Assembly: GCA_027382625.1 (NCBI GenBank)
Contig: JAJKFJ010020792.1
Span: 1-64,000 of the forward strand
Reading direction: 5' to 3'
Length of the DNA stretch: 64,000 bases
Source: Tetmemena sp. SeJ-2015
Lineage: Eukaryota > Ciliophora > Spirotrichea > Sporadotrichida > Oxytrichidae
Shown: positions 32,655 to 44,500 of the stretch, in pieces
Layout: each line of letters begins with the position of its first letter
How positions within the stretch are numbered: the first letter of the stretch is position 1
Notes under the pieces: model-generated
The model's database searches: none
The model's input: only the letters and a program-made list of their open reading frames with translations
Told to the model about the DNA's origin: nothing
Program-made: the position numbers and the translations under genes

Positions 32655-35600
32655 ATGAAAACAAAGGACATTGTATTCAACTCGCATCTTATCATGCAAA
32701 CTCCAGATATCCTAGAGAAAACTATAGCTTTTGGATCACTCAAAAAAGATGAGAAGGTAAGTTGAAATTTCACAAATGCTACCAAATTTAATGAAATATT
32801 CATTTGACACTATTATTTAGAAAGAAATACTAGCGATGGGAGATCAAAAAGGTACTCTAGAGTTATATTTGTCCATTTCTAAGAATAGATGGCGCTTTTG
32901 CAATCTCAAAGGAACTATATCTGCGATAACCATTGGCTCTTTGTTCAATAACAACGATGTAATTTGAATATAGATTACCTTGAACTTTGTAGAACAGACT
33001 CGTAGTTGTGACTCTAGAAGGCACTCTTTATGTGTTTAACATTTATGAACTTGCTGAGGATTTTGATTCTGAGCGTCACTTAGACAAGTATAATGACATG
33101 CTTCCACAAATATAGCAAAGAGGAGATATCTAGGAATAGGATGCAGAAGAACTTATAAATGAAGTTGATGTTGAAATGGAAGCTGAGTAAATTAATTAAA
33201 GCAAAATTTTATTCTTAATATTTGAGTTTGATTAGAATCTGATATACTATGGGAGAAGTGGGTTATCTACCAATACTCATATGATGGGAAGCAGTAACCC
33301 TCACGATTAAAGTACAAGCACTTTGCATAAAGGTGCGATGGGAAGTAGGGAGGGTGAATAATCCATCAATAATAGCTAAGTAAATCTTCAAAAATCCTAC
33401 TCTCAAGGCCAATTAAAATTAAATTCTATTCAGAAAACATAGTTTTATTTTTCAACTTGGAGGAAATTACGGCGGATTTCTATTCAATTCTAGAAAATCT
33501 TCCTAAGGCACTGCAGCGTTCAATAACGTGAATATCTCACCACAACATCCAACTTAAATGAGAACAAGAGAGTCTGGCAACTTTACTGGGATGAATATCA
33601 GTGGGACCTCTGGCCATGGAAGCGATGGAAAGTAGCTGAGGCATTAAAATAGCAACAACGATACTATGATGAAGATCTCACAAGGAGGAGTGGGAGGAGG
33701 TGACAGTCAATTGAACTTGAGAAAAGGAGCTGGAAATTTCAACTACTTTAAAAAGAGTGGCAGTGACCAAAATTCATAGACAAGCTTTAACTATGACCTT
33801 AAAATGGGTGAGGCAGCAAGCTACAGAGCAAATATGAAAATTGCTGATAAACATCTCTTAGTAAGTTTATTCAATATCACTAGATCTGTGAAGTTTAAAA
33901 ACGTGAAGTCTTTTGAAGAAGATTTCAAAGATCTAGTTCCCTCAAACTGTTGTCTCTTAGAGATCAAGCCTATTTATGACATAAGACAATACTCAGCTGA
34001 ATCTGGGCAACCAATAGCACCCAAGGATACGATATTTCTTGGAACATATGATGGTACTCTCCACGCGATGAGGCTCGAGATTTAAAAGGACGAAAAGGAT
34101 CAAATTGAGATCCTTATCCTCAACCATTTGAGAAAATGGAGCTTCTCTTTTAAAAATATTTCATAATCTTGCTTAACTTATATCTTACCCGATCACTTCT
34201 TTGCTCATCTTCGACTTTCACAAAAAAGGAGAAAGCTCACTCAATCAAAAAGCGAAGGTGCATCAATCAGCTTAGAAGGGTCAGTATGGTCAAGATAAGA
34301 AATATGTATCCTCAGCTCTCGGATATTCCCAACAGACTGAAACTATTCAAAAGCTGGATAATGATAAGGTTTACAATTAGGACTTTTATAATATGCTATT
34401 CTCAGCCTTTCAAGGATAGAACGACATTTAAAAAGGAGAAGGAAGCTAGAGCGCTTAAAATGGAGGTTAGGGATAGACTAGCACAAATTTGAAATCTAAG
34501 GGAACTAAATTTTGGAATGCAAATACTTTAATTTCTAAATTCATTTGAATAAAAGATGATGCAAGAGTCTTGATTTAGGAAATGATTTACAACGACTCTC
34601 TCATGATGATTGCTCTAGCAAATAACACCATCCTTCCTATGTGCTATTCTAGCAAGACTTTTACCGATGGTGATAATATTAAACAATTTTATTTGCTTTT
34701 ATTAATTATTTTTTCCTTAAACAACTAGCCGATATCTGCCCTAAAATGAGTCGTTCAGCTAAACCATTTCTTAGTTACCTTTCTCAGGTCAAGATGCCTC
34801 CTTAATAAAAAAGTAGCATAGATAGAGTTTCTGCAATAAACCCTTTAAGCTTGGATCAAGATTCTACTAAATTTGAAACCCCTCAACTTCACACTATATC
34901 TTCAACTGGCCTAAAAGAGGAGCTTAAGAGTTAGACTCTCAGGTAAGAAGTGAAGCATATTCAACTCTAGTAGCATATGCAATAGTCATTTAGAAATATG
35001 CAAGTGCAAGCTAAATCTACAACAGACAATAAGTAAAAGAAACTCAAATTTGCATGTGCAACTAATGACGGCAACTTGATCAAAATTAAGGCCAAATAGG
35101 TTTTTGAAAAGGATGAACAAAGCAAGGAATAAATTATAAGCAAATGTGTTTTCTTTGAGTTGATAAATAACTCGCTCTGAGTATAAAAGGTCTTGACTCT
35201 GTAGTGTGCTCAAGAAAAGAGACTTTTGCTTTCCCAGAGAATATACAAAGTATCTCGAATGAAACAATAATGATCAAATTAGCAGGGATAGATTCAGAAG
35301 AAGTTTTGACTCTTGATGCTTTGGTTCTTCTATCTTACTCGGGAACTCTCTATTTCAAGATTATAAATTATGATGCCCTAATAAATTAGAGACAAGGATC
35401 TACTGCTGATTAAAGCTCAATTGACCATGGAGCTTTTGCTTTCAGTTCACAATAAGCACTATTGGAAATTCCAGAATGCTTTGTTTTTGAGAGTGAAATG
35501 AGGTTAAAGGCAGCAAAGGTTGGGGATTTAAGACTCTGCGGAAGCAATTAAGAGGCTTCTCAGTGTCTGTTCTTGTTCACATATGAGGGTTTTGCCTTGA

Positions 35601-35879
35601 TCTATTATGACTTCATTTTCGAGATCAATACCTAGCATTTGCAATTCTAGAGCTAGGGAGGATATGGATCTAGTTTTCTGCCACTTGGATCAACCTAAAA
35701 CAGCTTAAGAGAAATGAGAGTAAAGGACTGAATATATAAGGAGCAGGATTGAGTTCAAAATGTCTGAAAATGAGAAGGAAAGTTAAGAACCCTATCATTC
35801 AAAGGCTTTTACAGAGACAATAGACTTAATAAATATGATTGTGCTTAATTCCAAGTTTTTTACTCATTTGCATTTCTGA
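32655..35879 (+). CDS. Beta-propeller-like protein (possibly ITFG2-like)
   Basis: ATG 32655, MKTKDIVFNSHLIMQ. Introns at 32757-32819 and about 32960-32993 (both GTAA...TAG) are placed by frame. The N-terminal 100 residues alternate short beta-type repeats (IAFGSLKKDEKKEILAMGD, KGTLELYL, RLVVVTLEGTLYVFNIYE) much like the first blades of the FG-GAP/WD protein ITFG2, a KICSTOR subunit in animals; this is resemblance by eye only. A Gly/Ser/Gln-rich disordered middle follows (33290-33780), then further blade-like segments (DTIFLGTYDGTLHAMRLEI near 34040, ACATNDGNLIKIKAK near 35055, LLSYSGTLYFKIINYD near 35335, LFLFTYEGFALIYYDF near 35575). A one-base frame change at a T-run near 33440 looks like a homopolymer error; other gaps (34140-34180, 34500-34570, 35170-35200) are probably IESs. 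It ends at TGA 35877-35879. Confidence 0.6.
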
Positions 35880-36115
35880 AATTACTCCTTATCAAATGGA
35901 AATGGGTTGTTGAGAATTAGTAAGTAATATATGCTTTGAAATGATGCTATTTGGCAGATCCTCGTAATTCATTCATTAGATAAGATTTGTGTTTCTTCTG
36001 TAATTATACTTGGTTCAGTTGCTGCTATATTAAACATAATTAGTTTAACCTCAAACCGCAAATTATTTAACAATAGGATTCTTTATCTATATTTTTACTT
36101 CAAATGATGAAATAA

Positions 36116-37744
36116 ATGACGAATGACATGGACTTAAGTACTGTCTCACAAATCAAGACTAAGGTCCACCCGCTCAACATCAACCTCAAATAAAAAGTCA
36201 AGAACCCTGAACTACTTATCTAAGATCGCCCCACTAATTAGATTCATAATTTAATTTTATAGAGATAAGAGTGCTGACATATAACATTCAAATGATCCCA
36301 AAAGTTTTGTCAGGAACTTTCAGATCAGGTCATTAAGAAGATCGTCTTTTGGACATATTTAAAAACCTTGAAGACTACGACGTTCAATTGCAATCGTTCT
36401 AAATTAATGATTACATTATAGCATATAGATTGTGTGCTTCTAGGAGGCATGGGGCTTCTTCTAAGAGATTAAGTTTATGCTTTAGATATATGCTTAGAAG
36501 GCAGGATTCCTATACATAACTGAGACTAGAGACCCAGCATTCGCATCTACTTACTTGGGTGACTCTGGGCTGATGATCGCTAGTAGATTTGAAATTAAGA
36601 AGAGTCATTTCATTCAGTTCTCTTTTGGAATCCATAATGACGGCTGGACGAGAAGAGGAGTGCAGTATGCTCAGATAGCTATAGGTGGAAAGCTTATTGA
36701 GGACTCCCAAGGCAAAAAGAAGGTCAAAGATTCAGCTGTCCTTCACCTCTTTACATCTCATATGCATTATGTATTACAGTTTAGTTTATCATATGTAGAG
36801 TAGCTATTATTTCCCTACTGACGTCGCTCCCTAGATTCTGAGGTAAGCTATTCAGTGCCGAACCGAACAGATTAGGGAACTCAGTTCCTTCATCTCAGAG
36901 TAGATCAAGCAATACGATCTCACCTCTGATGATTTGATAATGCTCACTGGAGACCTAAACATATGTGGCAGGGAGATTGACCCTATAGTAATTCAATAGA
37001 AATTAGCTTCACTCTATACTTGAATTTAAAGTAACTAAGAGATTGATTGCAGAGAACCCTGACTTCCAGCCGATGTTGCGTGAGCTATACATGGAGTACC
37101 GTATTCTACTGGAACTGCTCGCAAACAATTAGAAACACGAAATTATAAACTTGCTTCAACTCGACTAAAAGGAGAAGTATGCCTCTGAAGTGTGCACCTA
37201 TGGAGACTATTACTTGAACGAGATAGGTCAACCAATTCCAATTGATCAAGTACTCACAGTCTATGATTATTATTTTCAGGTTTGATAGTAGCATATATTT
37301 ATTTCACACAGTAACTCATGAGTTTTGCTCAAAGGAGTTACTAGACTACATTTTCTTGGTCAAACCAAACCAAGGACCTAACGGCGCTGCTTCTTCTTCC
37401 TCCTCCCACGGAAGTGGAAATTTCTCTTCCTCGAATATAAACATTGACCTCCTCTCTTAATCAACTTAGATTGAGGATAAGGAGGTTGAGGATTCTGCCA
37501 CAAGAACTAAATATAGCTCAAAGTCAAGCTTGAGGATATTACCTGGGACGTGCTAGGTCAGAAAGTTTTTCATTAAGGGGAGACCCTACACACAACTAAG
37601 TGATCACTATGGAATAAGTATTGACTTAGAATATCTTGAATTCAAAGTTTTTATTGTATTATACTCCAATGGATTATTAATTAATTCAAAGAAGAGAACA
37701 CCTCTGCTCAAAATTCCGATGCAGAGTCCCTTGAATAACTGTGA
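36116..37744 (+). CDS. Endonuclease/exonuclease/phosphatase-family phosphodiesterase (sphingomyelinase-like), copy 1
   Basis: Starts MTNDMDLSTVSQIKTKVHPL. After IES removal the family motifs appear in order: RVLTYNIQMIP (Asn of the active site), VCFQEAWGFFQE (metal-binding Glu), GDSGLMIASRFEI and DGWTRRGVQYAQI (typical of neutral sphingomyelinase-like members), HLFTSHMQSSYY (His), and TGDLNICG, where the usual GDFN Asp/Asn pair is kept. The C-terminal extension VLTVTHEFCSKELLDYIF...RPYTQLSDHYGISIDLEYLE ends at TGA 37742-37744. The predicted reaction is hydrolysis of a phosphodiester, by analogy a phospholipid headgroup. No secretion signal is visible. It lies in tandem with a paralogue 230 bp downstream. 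At least four IESs interrupt it. Confidence 0.82.
36758..36795 (+). other. IES in EEP copy 1, pointer TCATATG
   Basis: TCATATG at 36758-36764 and 36789-36795 (31 bp removed). Removal gives FTSHMQSSYYFPTDVAPQ, matching FTTHMQSTYFTPYEVGPQ of copy 2, which has no IES here. Confidence 0.93.
37018..37036 (+). other. Very short IES in EEP copy 1, pointer ACT
   Basis: ACT at 37018-37020 and 37034-37036 (16 bp removed). Removal deletes an in-frame TGA and gives ASLYTKRLIAENPDFQP. Confidence 0.75.
37255..37312 (+). other. IES in EEP copy 1, pointer CACAGT
   Basis: CACAGT at 37255-37260 and 37307-37312 (52 bp removed). Removal gives QVLTVTHEFCSKELLDYI, aligned with ETVLTFKEEQITKELLDHI of copy 2. Confidence 0.92.
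37639..37691 (+). other. IES in EEP copy 1, pointer AATTCAAAG
   Basis: A 9-bp repeat at 37639-37647 and 37683-37691 (44 bp removed). Removal yields EYLEFKEENTSAQNSDAES and then TGA; without it the frame runs on into AT-rich DNA. Confidence 0.9.
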
Positions 37745-37971
37745 GATTCTATTAAAGTATGAATTAAGTTTCAGATATATAAGGTCATATAATGACTCAA
37801 ACAGAAAGAAAGTGAAACTATAATTACTAAGCTTATCTTAATTACTCAATTTTATTTTGAAAACGATGATGAACTTTAAAGAATAGAGAGGGAAGCAATA
37901 ATTTAATATGTTTGTAGATCCCATTTTGTGCACTATTTTAGTAAAATAAAAGGCATAATTTAGTTTCAGCT

Positions 37972-39558
37972 ATGGACAGAAATGACATGGATCAAAATCT
38001 AAAAATGATTAAAACGAAGATTCATCCCTTGAATAAAGAACTAGCAGAGAAAGTTTAAGACAAGAAACTTATCATCTCAGATATTTTATATTAAAAATAC
38101 TTAGATATGAAATGCTATTTTTTGAAAGATCGATCGAGTAGTAAAGTTCGAATGCTGAGCTACAATATTTTCATGCTTCCAGAGTTGATAAACGATTCAG
38201 GGGTTAAAATATACCAAGAGGAAAGAGCTTTAGATATTTGCGCATAGTTAGCTGACTACGATATAGTTAATAATTTTGATTTCACCTCTCTATAAATTAA
38301 TTTTAAAGTATGCTTCTAAGAGGCATGGAGCTTCTTTCACGAATTAAGATCTAAGATACTTCTATATGCCCAAAAGGCAGGCTTTCTTTACCATCGTAAA
38401 TCAGAGCCACCCGATTTCGGCTCCTCATTTGTTGGAGACTCAGGCCTACTGATACTAAGCAGGTTCCCAATTAAGAACTCACATTTCATGAGATATAACC
38501 ACAGTGTGGACGAGGATCACTGGGTCAGAAAAGGAGTCATGTATGCTTAGATTCAAATAGGCTCTTCAGATATTTATTCGAACTAAATTTCTAATGACAT
38601 TAAAATTAAGATGGGGATGAATTGGTGCATATATTTACCACACACATGCAATCTACTTACTTCACTCCCTATGAAGTTGGACCTCAAGCTCTGCAGTAAT
38701 CGCTGGATAGAAGGCAAGATCATATCGGTTAGCTTGCCTTCTTCATTCAAGAAATGTTCACCCTTTACAATTTATTTAATCTAAGATTAGAAATACTTAT
38801 CATCTTTTCACATATTGCTAATTTGGGCGAATAAGAAGACCCTTTAATCCTGCTGTGTGGGGACTTTAACATAAATTAAAAACCCATAGATCGGTTCATG
38901 GCAGCTCGGCTTTTGTAGTAAAACTAAGGCTTCAAAGAACTCTTTCCCAGATTAAACTAAGAGTACTCGTTTTTAGTTAAATAAAAATTAATAAGAATTG
39001 ATTTAGTATTAGTCAAGACTCTTGAAGATACTCTAGAAGTCCAAGCCATTAATTTGCTAATTAGAGATTATGCCAATTCTGGTTAAGATATGAACGAGCT
39101 GTGCACTTTTGGGGACTATAGAATAAACTTATGATACTTTAAACAATATTTTTTAATAAATTTTAAACTCCTAAAGTCAAGAGCCAGTTGCACTTGAGAC
39201 AGTGCTCACTTTTAAAGAAGAGTAAATAACAAAGGAGCTTCTAGATCACATTATATAACTCAAAGTAAATAAGAATCCGCCCTCAGACGATAAACACTCG
39301 TTCAGAGGAAACCAAATTAAACTTATCGAGGGCAGCACTAAAGTGGAGAAATTTTTGATTGATAAAGCCATGGTATAAAATTTTCCTCATTTAGAGAGCA
39401 GGCCATATAAGCAGCTCAGTGATCACTATGGGATAAGTTTGGAGTTGTAATTAGAGCAAGATTCAATTAGAAAAGCTTTATCGAATGATAAATAAGCCTA
39501 AAAATAAGTATAAGGCCTCATATATGAACATCCTTCCTAGAAAAAGAAGCTTGATTGA
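37972..39558 (+). CDS. Endonuclease/exonuclease/phosphatase-family phosphodiesterase (sphingomyelinase-like), copy 2
   Basis: Starts MDRNDMDQNLKMIKTKIHPL, clearly paralogous to copy 1. Motifs: RMLSYNIFMLP, DYDIV joined to CFQEAWSFFHEL across an IES, GDSGLLILSRFPI, DHWVRKGVMYAQI, HIFTTHMQSTYF, ALQQSLDRRQDHIGQL, LLCGDFNIN, LIRIDLVLV, then the family-specific tail ETVLTFKEE...RPYKQLSDHYGISLEL. The catalytic Asn, Glu, His and Asp positions are all present. The stop is TGA 39556-39558 after a Gln/Lys-rich tail, though an unrecognised IES near 39460 could change the last 30 residues. The separation from copy 1 and the different IES sets show that duplication preceded several IES gains or losses. 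Confidence 0.85.
38265..38309 (+). other. IES in EEP copy 2, pointer AGT
   Basis: AGT at 38265-38267 and 38307-38309 (42 bp removed). Removal gives LADYDIVCFQEAWSFF. Copy 1 also has an insertion at this site (about 36390-36430, likely a GT-ended pointer), giving DYDVCFQEAW. Confidence 0.82.
39125..39169 (+). other. IES in EEP copy 2, pointer AAACT
   Basis: AAACT at 39125-39129 and 39165-39169 (40 bp removed). Removal deletes an in-frame TGA and gives GDYRINSQSQEPVALETVL. Confidence 0.88.
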
Positions 39559-39952
39559 GCATACATTCTCCTACAATAACAACCCACTCACGTTCAGTTT
39601 CTATTTATTTTTTAATCGAGGAAATGAATACAAAATTCAAGAACTAAGTTCCTCTAATTTTGTAATTTTGAAAATAAAAAATAAAATGTAAGTAAATGAT
39701 AATGAGTTGCACTACTACAAAATCTATTGCAACTTATTTGTATACTTTTGTATTATTCTTTTCAAAATATCAAGACCTTAAATGCATTTTCATAACCAAT
39801 TTCTAATAGATTACTACAACAACCAATATGAATCAGCATTAGCAATAACTCAACTAAATCATCATAGTTTCTGAGTTATTCTTTCTTTTCAACTATGACT
39901 ATTTGAGTTTCATTAACATTTCATAAATATTTTAAAAGAAGACTAAAACGCA

Positions 39953-41214
39953 ATGGCTCAATAATAGAACGCCATGATGATGGGGATGATGCAGCAACCA
40001 GGAATGCCCATGATGGGGATGCCGCCAATGCCTATGCAAGGCCTAGGAATGCCTGGTATGAATTCCATGGTGCCCATGACTCCCATCACCATGAGTAGCT
40101 TAACAGCAGCATAACAGGCCATGAATAACTAGTTTAAGACTCAACTCTGCAAGCACTTCAAAGAGTCCAAGCATTCATTAAAAACCTTATTGTAATATTT
40201 TAATTGCTCAATAGCAATTTAATTAAAGGATTGCCACGTGGGGAGCAAGTGCCATTTCGCTCACGGAGAGCACGAACTGCGCAAAGCCGAGGAGGTAACA
40301 TTTTATCAGATATAACTTTTGCTTTTAGCCCATGCCCACTGAGCAGTATATGAAGCTTATTTATTGTCTTCTTACATATTGAAACTCTCTCATCATTATT
40401 TTTGAAGATGATGAACATCCCGTATAACAACTACAAGACGCAGACTTGCAAGTATTTCATCCAAAGCAATGGCAACTGCAAGTTTGGCAAGAACTGCTCC
40501 TTCGCTCATGGCCAGCATGAACTTAGAAATCCTTATGACGCCCTCCCTCTTGACGCGGTAGTCGGAAGCTCCTCCCCTATATATCTTATTAAACATTAGT
40601 ATCTACTCTCAATGTTATTAGTCCTAATGAAGGGCAAAATGGAATGAGCGACATCTCAAATGCTGGAGCATTTACTCAAGCATCAAGTGCAAATGCCTCA
40701 GCTATAAAGCAACAGTCAGAAGTGCAGTTGATTCTAAACGACCCCTCCAGTGACTAATTAAAGCTTAAGATCATCTAGGCTGATAACCTTTTCAAGGGAG
40801 GGAAGAAGTAAGATGCTCTCGCACTAATCAATCAACTGCTCCTTGAAGGAGAAATCAGCTTCTCGGTGCCCGCTCATTACCTGGACAAGATGAACTAGTC
40901 TAAAATGGCGGCTGGAGTTGTCACTTAGAAGTTTCAACCAAGGAGGTTCAAGCAGCATAAGATAGTTTGGCTAGGATGGAGATTCTGGAATAAGCTACAG
41001 ACAAAATCACAAAGCCAATCATATTACTCATTACTTATTTCTTATTATAATTTAGCTTTTAATTTTTGAATGATGGGTAGAGCAATAGTCAAGGCATGTG
41101 GAATTCTCAACAGCAGCAAAATCAGCACTACTCGTAATGGAGCACTCAAACTCAAAGCTAGCATACTCTTAACTATCAGAAGTTAAAATATTTTAATTTA
41201 CTCAGGGCTATTGA
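39953..41214 (+). CDS. Tandem CCCH zinc-finger RNA-binding protein (tristetraprolin-like fingers)
   Basis: Starts MAQQQNAMMMGMMQQPGM, a Met/Gly/Pro-rich leader. Finger 1 is CKHFKESKDCHVGSKCHFAH (C-x8-C-x5-C-x3-H, formed only after IES removal). Finger 2 is CKYFIQSNGNCKFGKNCSFAH (about 40448-40510; C-x9-C-x5-C-x3-H as read). Each is preceded by a KTQ(L/T)C lead-in, as in tristetraprolin-type proteins that bind AU-rich RNA. An intron lies at about 40286-40320. The C-terminal half contains SSANASAIKQQSEVQ, an ILNDPSSDQLKLKI segment with QQADNLFKGG-type sequence, a helical VQAAQDSLARMEILEQATD and a Gln/Ser-rich tail ending NYQGY at TGA 41212-41214. It probably acts in cytoplasmic mRNA control. 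Several frame switches near 40570-40620 and 40900-41080 imply extra IESs. Confidence 0.82.
40169..40228 (+). other. IES splitting the first CCCH finger, pointer AAG
   Basis: AAG at 40169-40171 and 40226-40228 (57 bp removed, multiple of three). The unspliced frame is open, but only removal gives the canonical C-x8-C spacing CKHFKESKDC. Confidence 0.75.
40351..40407 (+). other. IES in the CCCH gene, pointer TGAAG
   Basis: TGAAG at 40351-40355 and 40403-40407 (52 bp removed). Removal gives TEQYMKMMNIPYNNYKTQTC, linking the two fingers. Confidence 0.88.
41176..41205 (+). other. IES at the 3' end of the CCCH gene, pointer TCAG
   Basis: TCAG at 41176-41179 and 41202-41205 (26 bp removed). Removal ends the protein as QHTLNYQGY followed by TGA. 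Confidence 0.6.
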
Positions 41215-41546
41215 GATAGAGATAGCATTCTTATACTTTAGTATAAGCAACCTTTGTGAAATTTGTGGAAGATCAACTTTTTTGTTTGAGTTGAAAATAA
41301 GTTTGAACTAATTAAAAAGAGAAATATAAATATGAGACTTATATTATAAATAGTGATTCAACTAAAAAATTCAACTCAAAGTCTAATCAAATAAATTCAT
41401 AGATTACAGATGTTGATTAATTTTGAATTAGAAAGATAAATTTTATAAATTAATTCATATTTCAAACAGTTCCAAAAAGACATATCAACTTTATTGGGGA
41501 CTATACTTTCTACAGATAGTTATTTATTTAAGAAGGAAGATACCAC

Positions 41547-44500
41547 ATGGATTTAAACTAGCTATCAACTGGCACCTTTGGCCAGAATAATCATGCCTCC
41601 AGCTTCAATCAGCCTTATTTGAGTGAATATTTTTAATACTTTTAGCCTGGTGGTACTCAGGTTCCAAGTCAGCGAGAACTGATGCTGAAGAAACTTTTAG
41701 AATCTCAAGAGAGCTACATCCAAGAACTCGAGTCAAAGAACAAGCAACTCAAAGATCAAATAAGCGAACTCTCCCAGAGTGGAGCAGCAGAGAGACTAGA
41801 AAAAGAAAGAGCAGACGCAAAAGGTCGAAGGACCCAGCTGCTAACTTAGTTTTAAATTACTTACTCTAATATAGGACTATGATATTCAATTTAAATTAGG
41901 GATTGACTTTCAGCTGATGGAGAGGCCTGAGATAGCTTCAGTGGACAAGATCAGCCATCTGCACTCTGCTTTGCAATCTTTTTCACCATTTCTTTGCCAA
42001 GCCCTTTCCTAGCTGAGAGTCTAACTAACTTTGGAGTTACAGCTGCTTAAAGAGTAGATGAAGTACAAAGACACACTCAGCAACCATGGAACTCAGCTGT
42101 TTAAAAAGGAGAGACAAGATATGCAAGAGGAGCTTGATGCTCTCGAATAGCAATATAGACAATAGATTTCTTCTCTGTAGAGTGAATTAAGAATAATGAA
42201 GAGTCTTCAGCTATCAGAGAGGCAAGGCTTAAACGGAATGAAGTAGAGTCAGGGACAAGATATAGCAAGCCAAAGAGTGGCTGAAGAAGTAGAGCAACTG
42301 GTTTCTAGTCACAAAAGAAGTGAGGAGTAGATGGCCAAGGAGATTTAGATTTTGAGACTTAAACTTGACAAGGCTTTCAATTAACTTGAGGACTAAATTG
42401 CTTAGAATGAGACGCAGAAAGCCAGATATGAAAGACTCATGCTTGAAAAGGAATCAACTCACTAACTTCAAACCACCCAACTCCAAAAGCTTCTTAAGGA
42501 CACTATCAAGGAGTTACAGAGAACCAAGCAGGATATCATAATTTATAGAAGTTTAGTTTAAGTTTAAATTATCAATGGTGATAACGAGTTTGCTCAATCC
42601 GTCTCGGGACTTAATTTGGCCAATCAAACTCAACTTATTTAGGCCATTGGTAAAGAAAACTCATAACTCAGAGTGAGCCAAAATCTTTTCCAAGACTAAT
42701 CTAAGAATTTGAATTAGAAATTGCATGATGAAACTGACTTGGCAGTGAGCTTAATATCTTATGTCGATTAATCTTTTAACTTCTTATATTAAAGCTAGCA
42801 GCAGCAAGCCTTATCTGCTTCTCAGAGAGGGGCTTCGAAATAAGAAGATCAGTTTGCATAATCATAGTACCAGACAAAAGCTGGTGGCAACAATGAAAGC
42901 ATCTCGAGCATCTTTGACCCAGCAAAGTTCTTGAAGCAACAGATTGAGCACCTCTAGCAAGAAAGTGACCATTGGAGAGACTGCGTTGCCAAGATGGGAG
43001 AGAAGTTCCAAAATCAGAAAGACATCTATGAGGAGAGGCTTAAAGTAGTCAACTTAGAGCGAAAGAATATGCAAGACCAACTTAAACAAGCAGTTAGTTT
43101 TATTTGATAGAGTTAAGGCTGCTGGTGACAGGGAGTAGATGCTAGAGAAGGAGTTGGAAATTTTAAGGGAGAGCAATTCTAAGCTAATGGGCTTTGGAGA
43201 GCAAAGAGAGAAGACTCTACAAGAGGAGTTGCAATTGATAAAGTCTGAACTCAAGAACATTCAGACCGTGATGGCACAGAGGGAGCTCTAATATTTAAGG
43301 GAAAGAGAAGTTCTCTAGAAAGAACTCACTGAGTACTAAGTATTATCATTTTAAAGATTATTTAAGTATGAATGTAATATGTAGAAGTATTGGTGGACTA
43401 GATTCATCTGCAGATTGAAAACCAGAGAGTACAAGCTTCGAGTGGTAAGCAAATGGGAGAATTAGAAATCATGTAAAACTTAATCTCTAATCTGCAGCGG
43501 CAAGTCAGTGACGCCAATGACCTTCTCGCAAAGAACGGCCTCAGTAACCTTTAAATTTAAGCAGTTTTATAATTTGCAAACTATTAACTCTAAGAGTGTA
43601 AAAGAGCTCTTTATGTCAAAGTTAGACTAGCATATGATAGACTAAAAGCAGCGCTTTGAAGATTAACTCGTCAATGTTAAGTTAATTCTGCAGTAGTAAA
43701 GGGAGCATTTCGAATTCCTTTCTCATGAGAAGGACCACTCTGAATCAATCCATGCTCATAAACTAGATTCCCTCTAGTTACTTAGATGCAGTAACTCATT
43801 AGCGATGTCTAAAATGGAAAGGGTAAATACCAGCCAAAGCCTATGCCTTAGAATTCTGCTAATGCTTCACTTAACTCCTAAAGAAGTGGATAAGGCAAAT
43901 TTAATAAAGCAACATCCACCAAGCCACAATAAAATTAGTATGAGGTTATTGTGTGATTATTTGGAATAGAATGCAGCTGAGTACTACTAAGCTGAGTGTG
44001 AATCCATGTGGGATCATATGCAACTGTTAGAAGCAGAGAAAAAGGCTGCTCTGCAGAATCCACAGCCAATAAATAGTCTTATTACATAGATTTTTAGAAT
44101 GTTGAGAGTGTCAGTGCTTATGTAAATGTGCTTCTGAGATAACAATAAGACCAGCAAGTAAAGTTTGCGGAGTCATTTGATATGCATTAAAAAGCTGTCC
44201 AGACACTATAGCACCTCATTTCAAACTAATTTATGGAATTTGAGGCTCTTCGACTCACAGAACTAAAAGCTCTCATAATAAGGAATTAATTTGTGTTTGA
44301 AGCTTTTGAAGAATCTTATAACTAGCACTTGCTTATGATGTCAAGAGATTCGTCTCAGAAGAGCTTTGGCCCAAAGAAACAGACAAATATTAATTATAAG
44401 CATTTATATATGAAGCCTTATTTTAAATCCTAACTAGAGCAACTCACTGAGTTAAAGTAAGTTTTGTTTATTTTTGAGTGTGGGCTCTCAAAATAACAGT

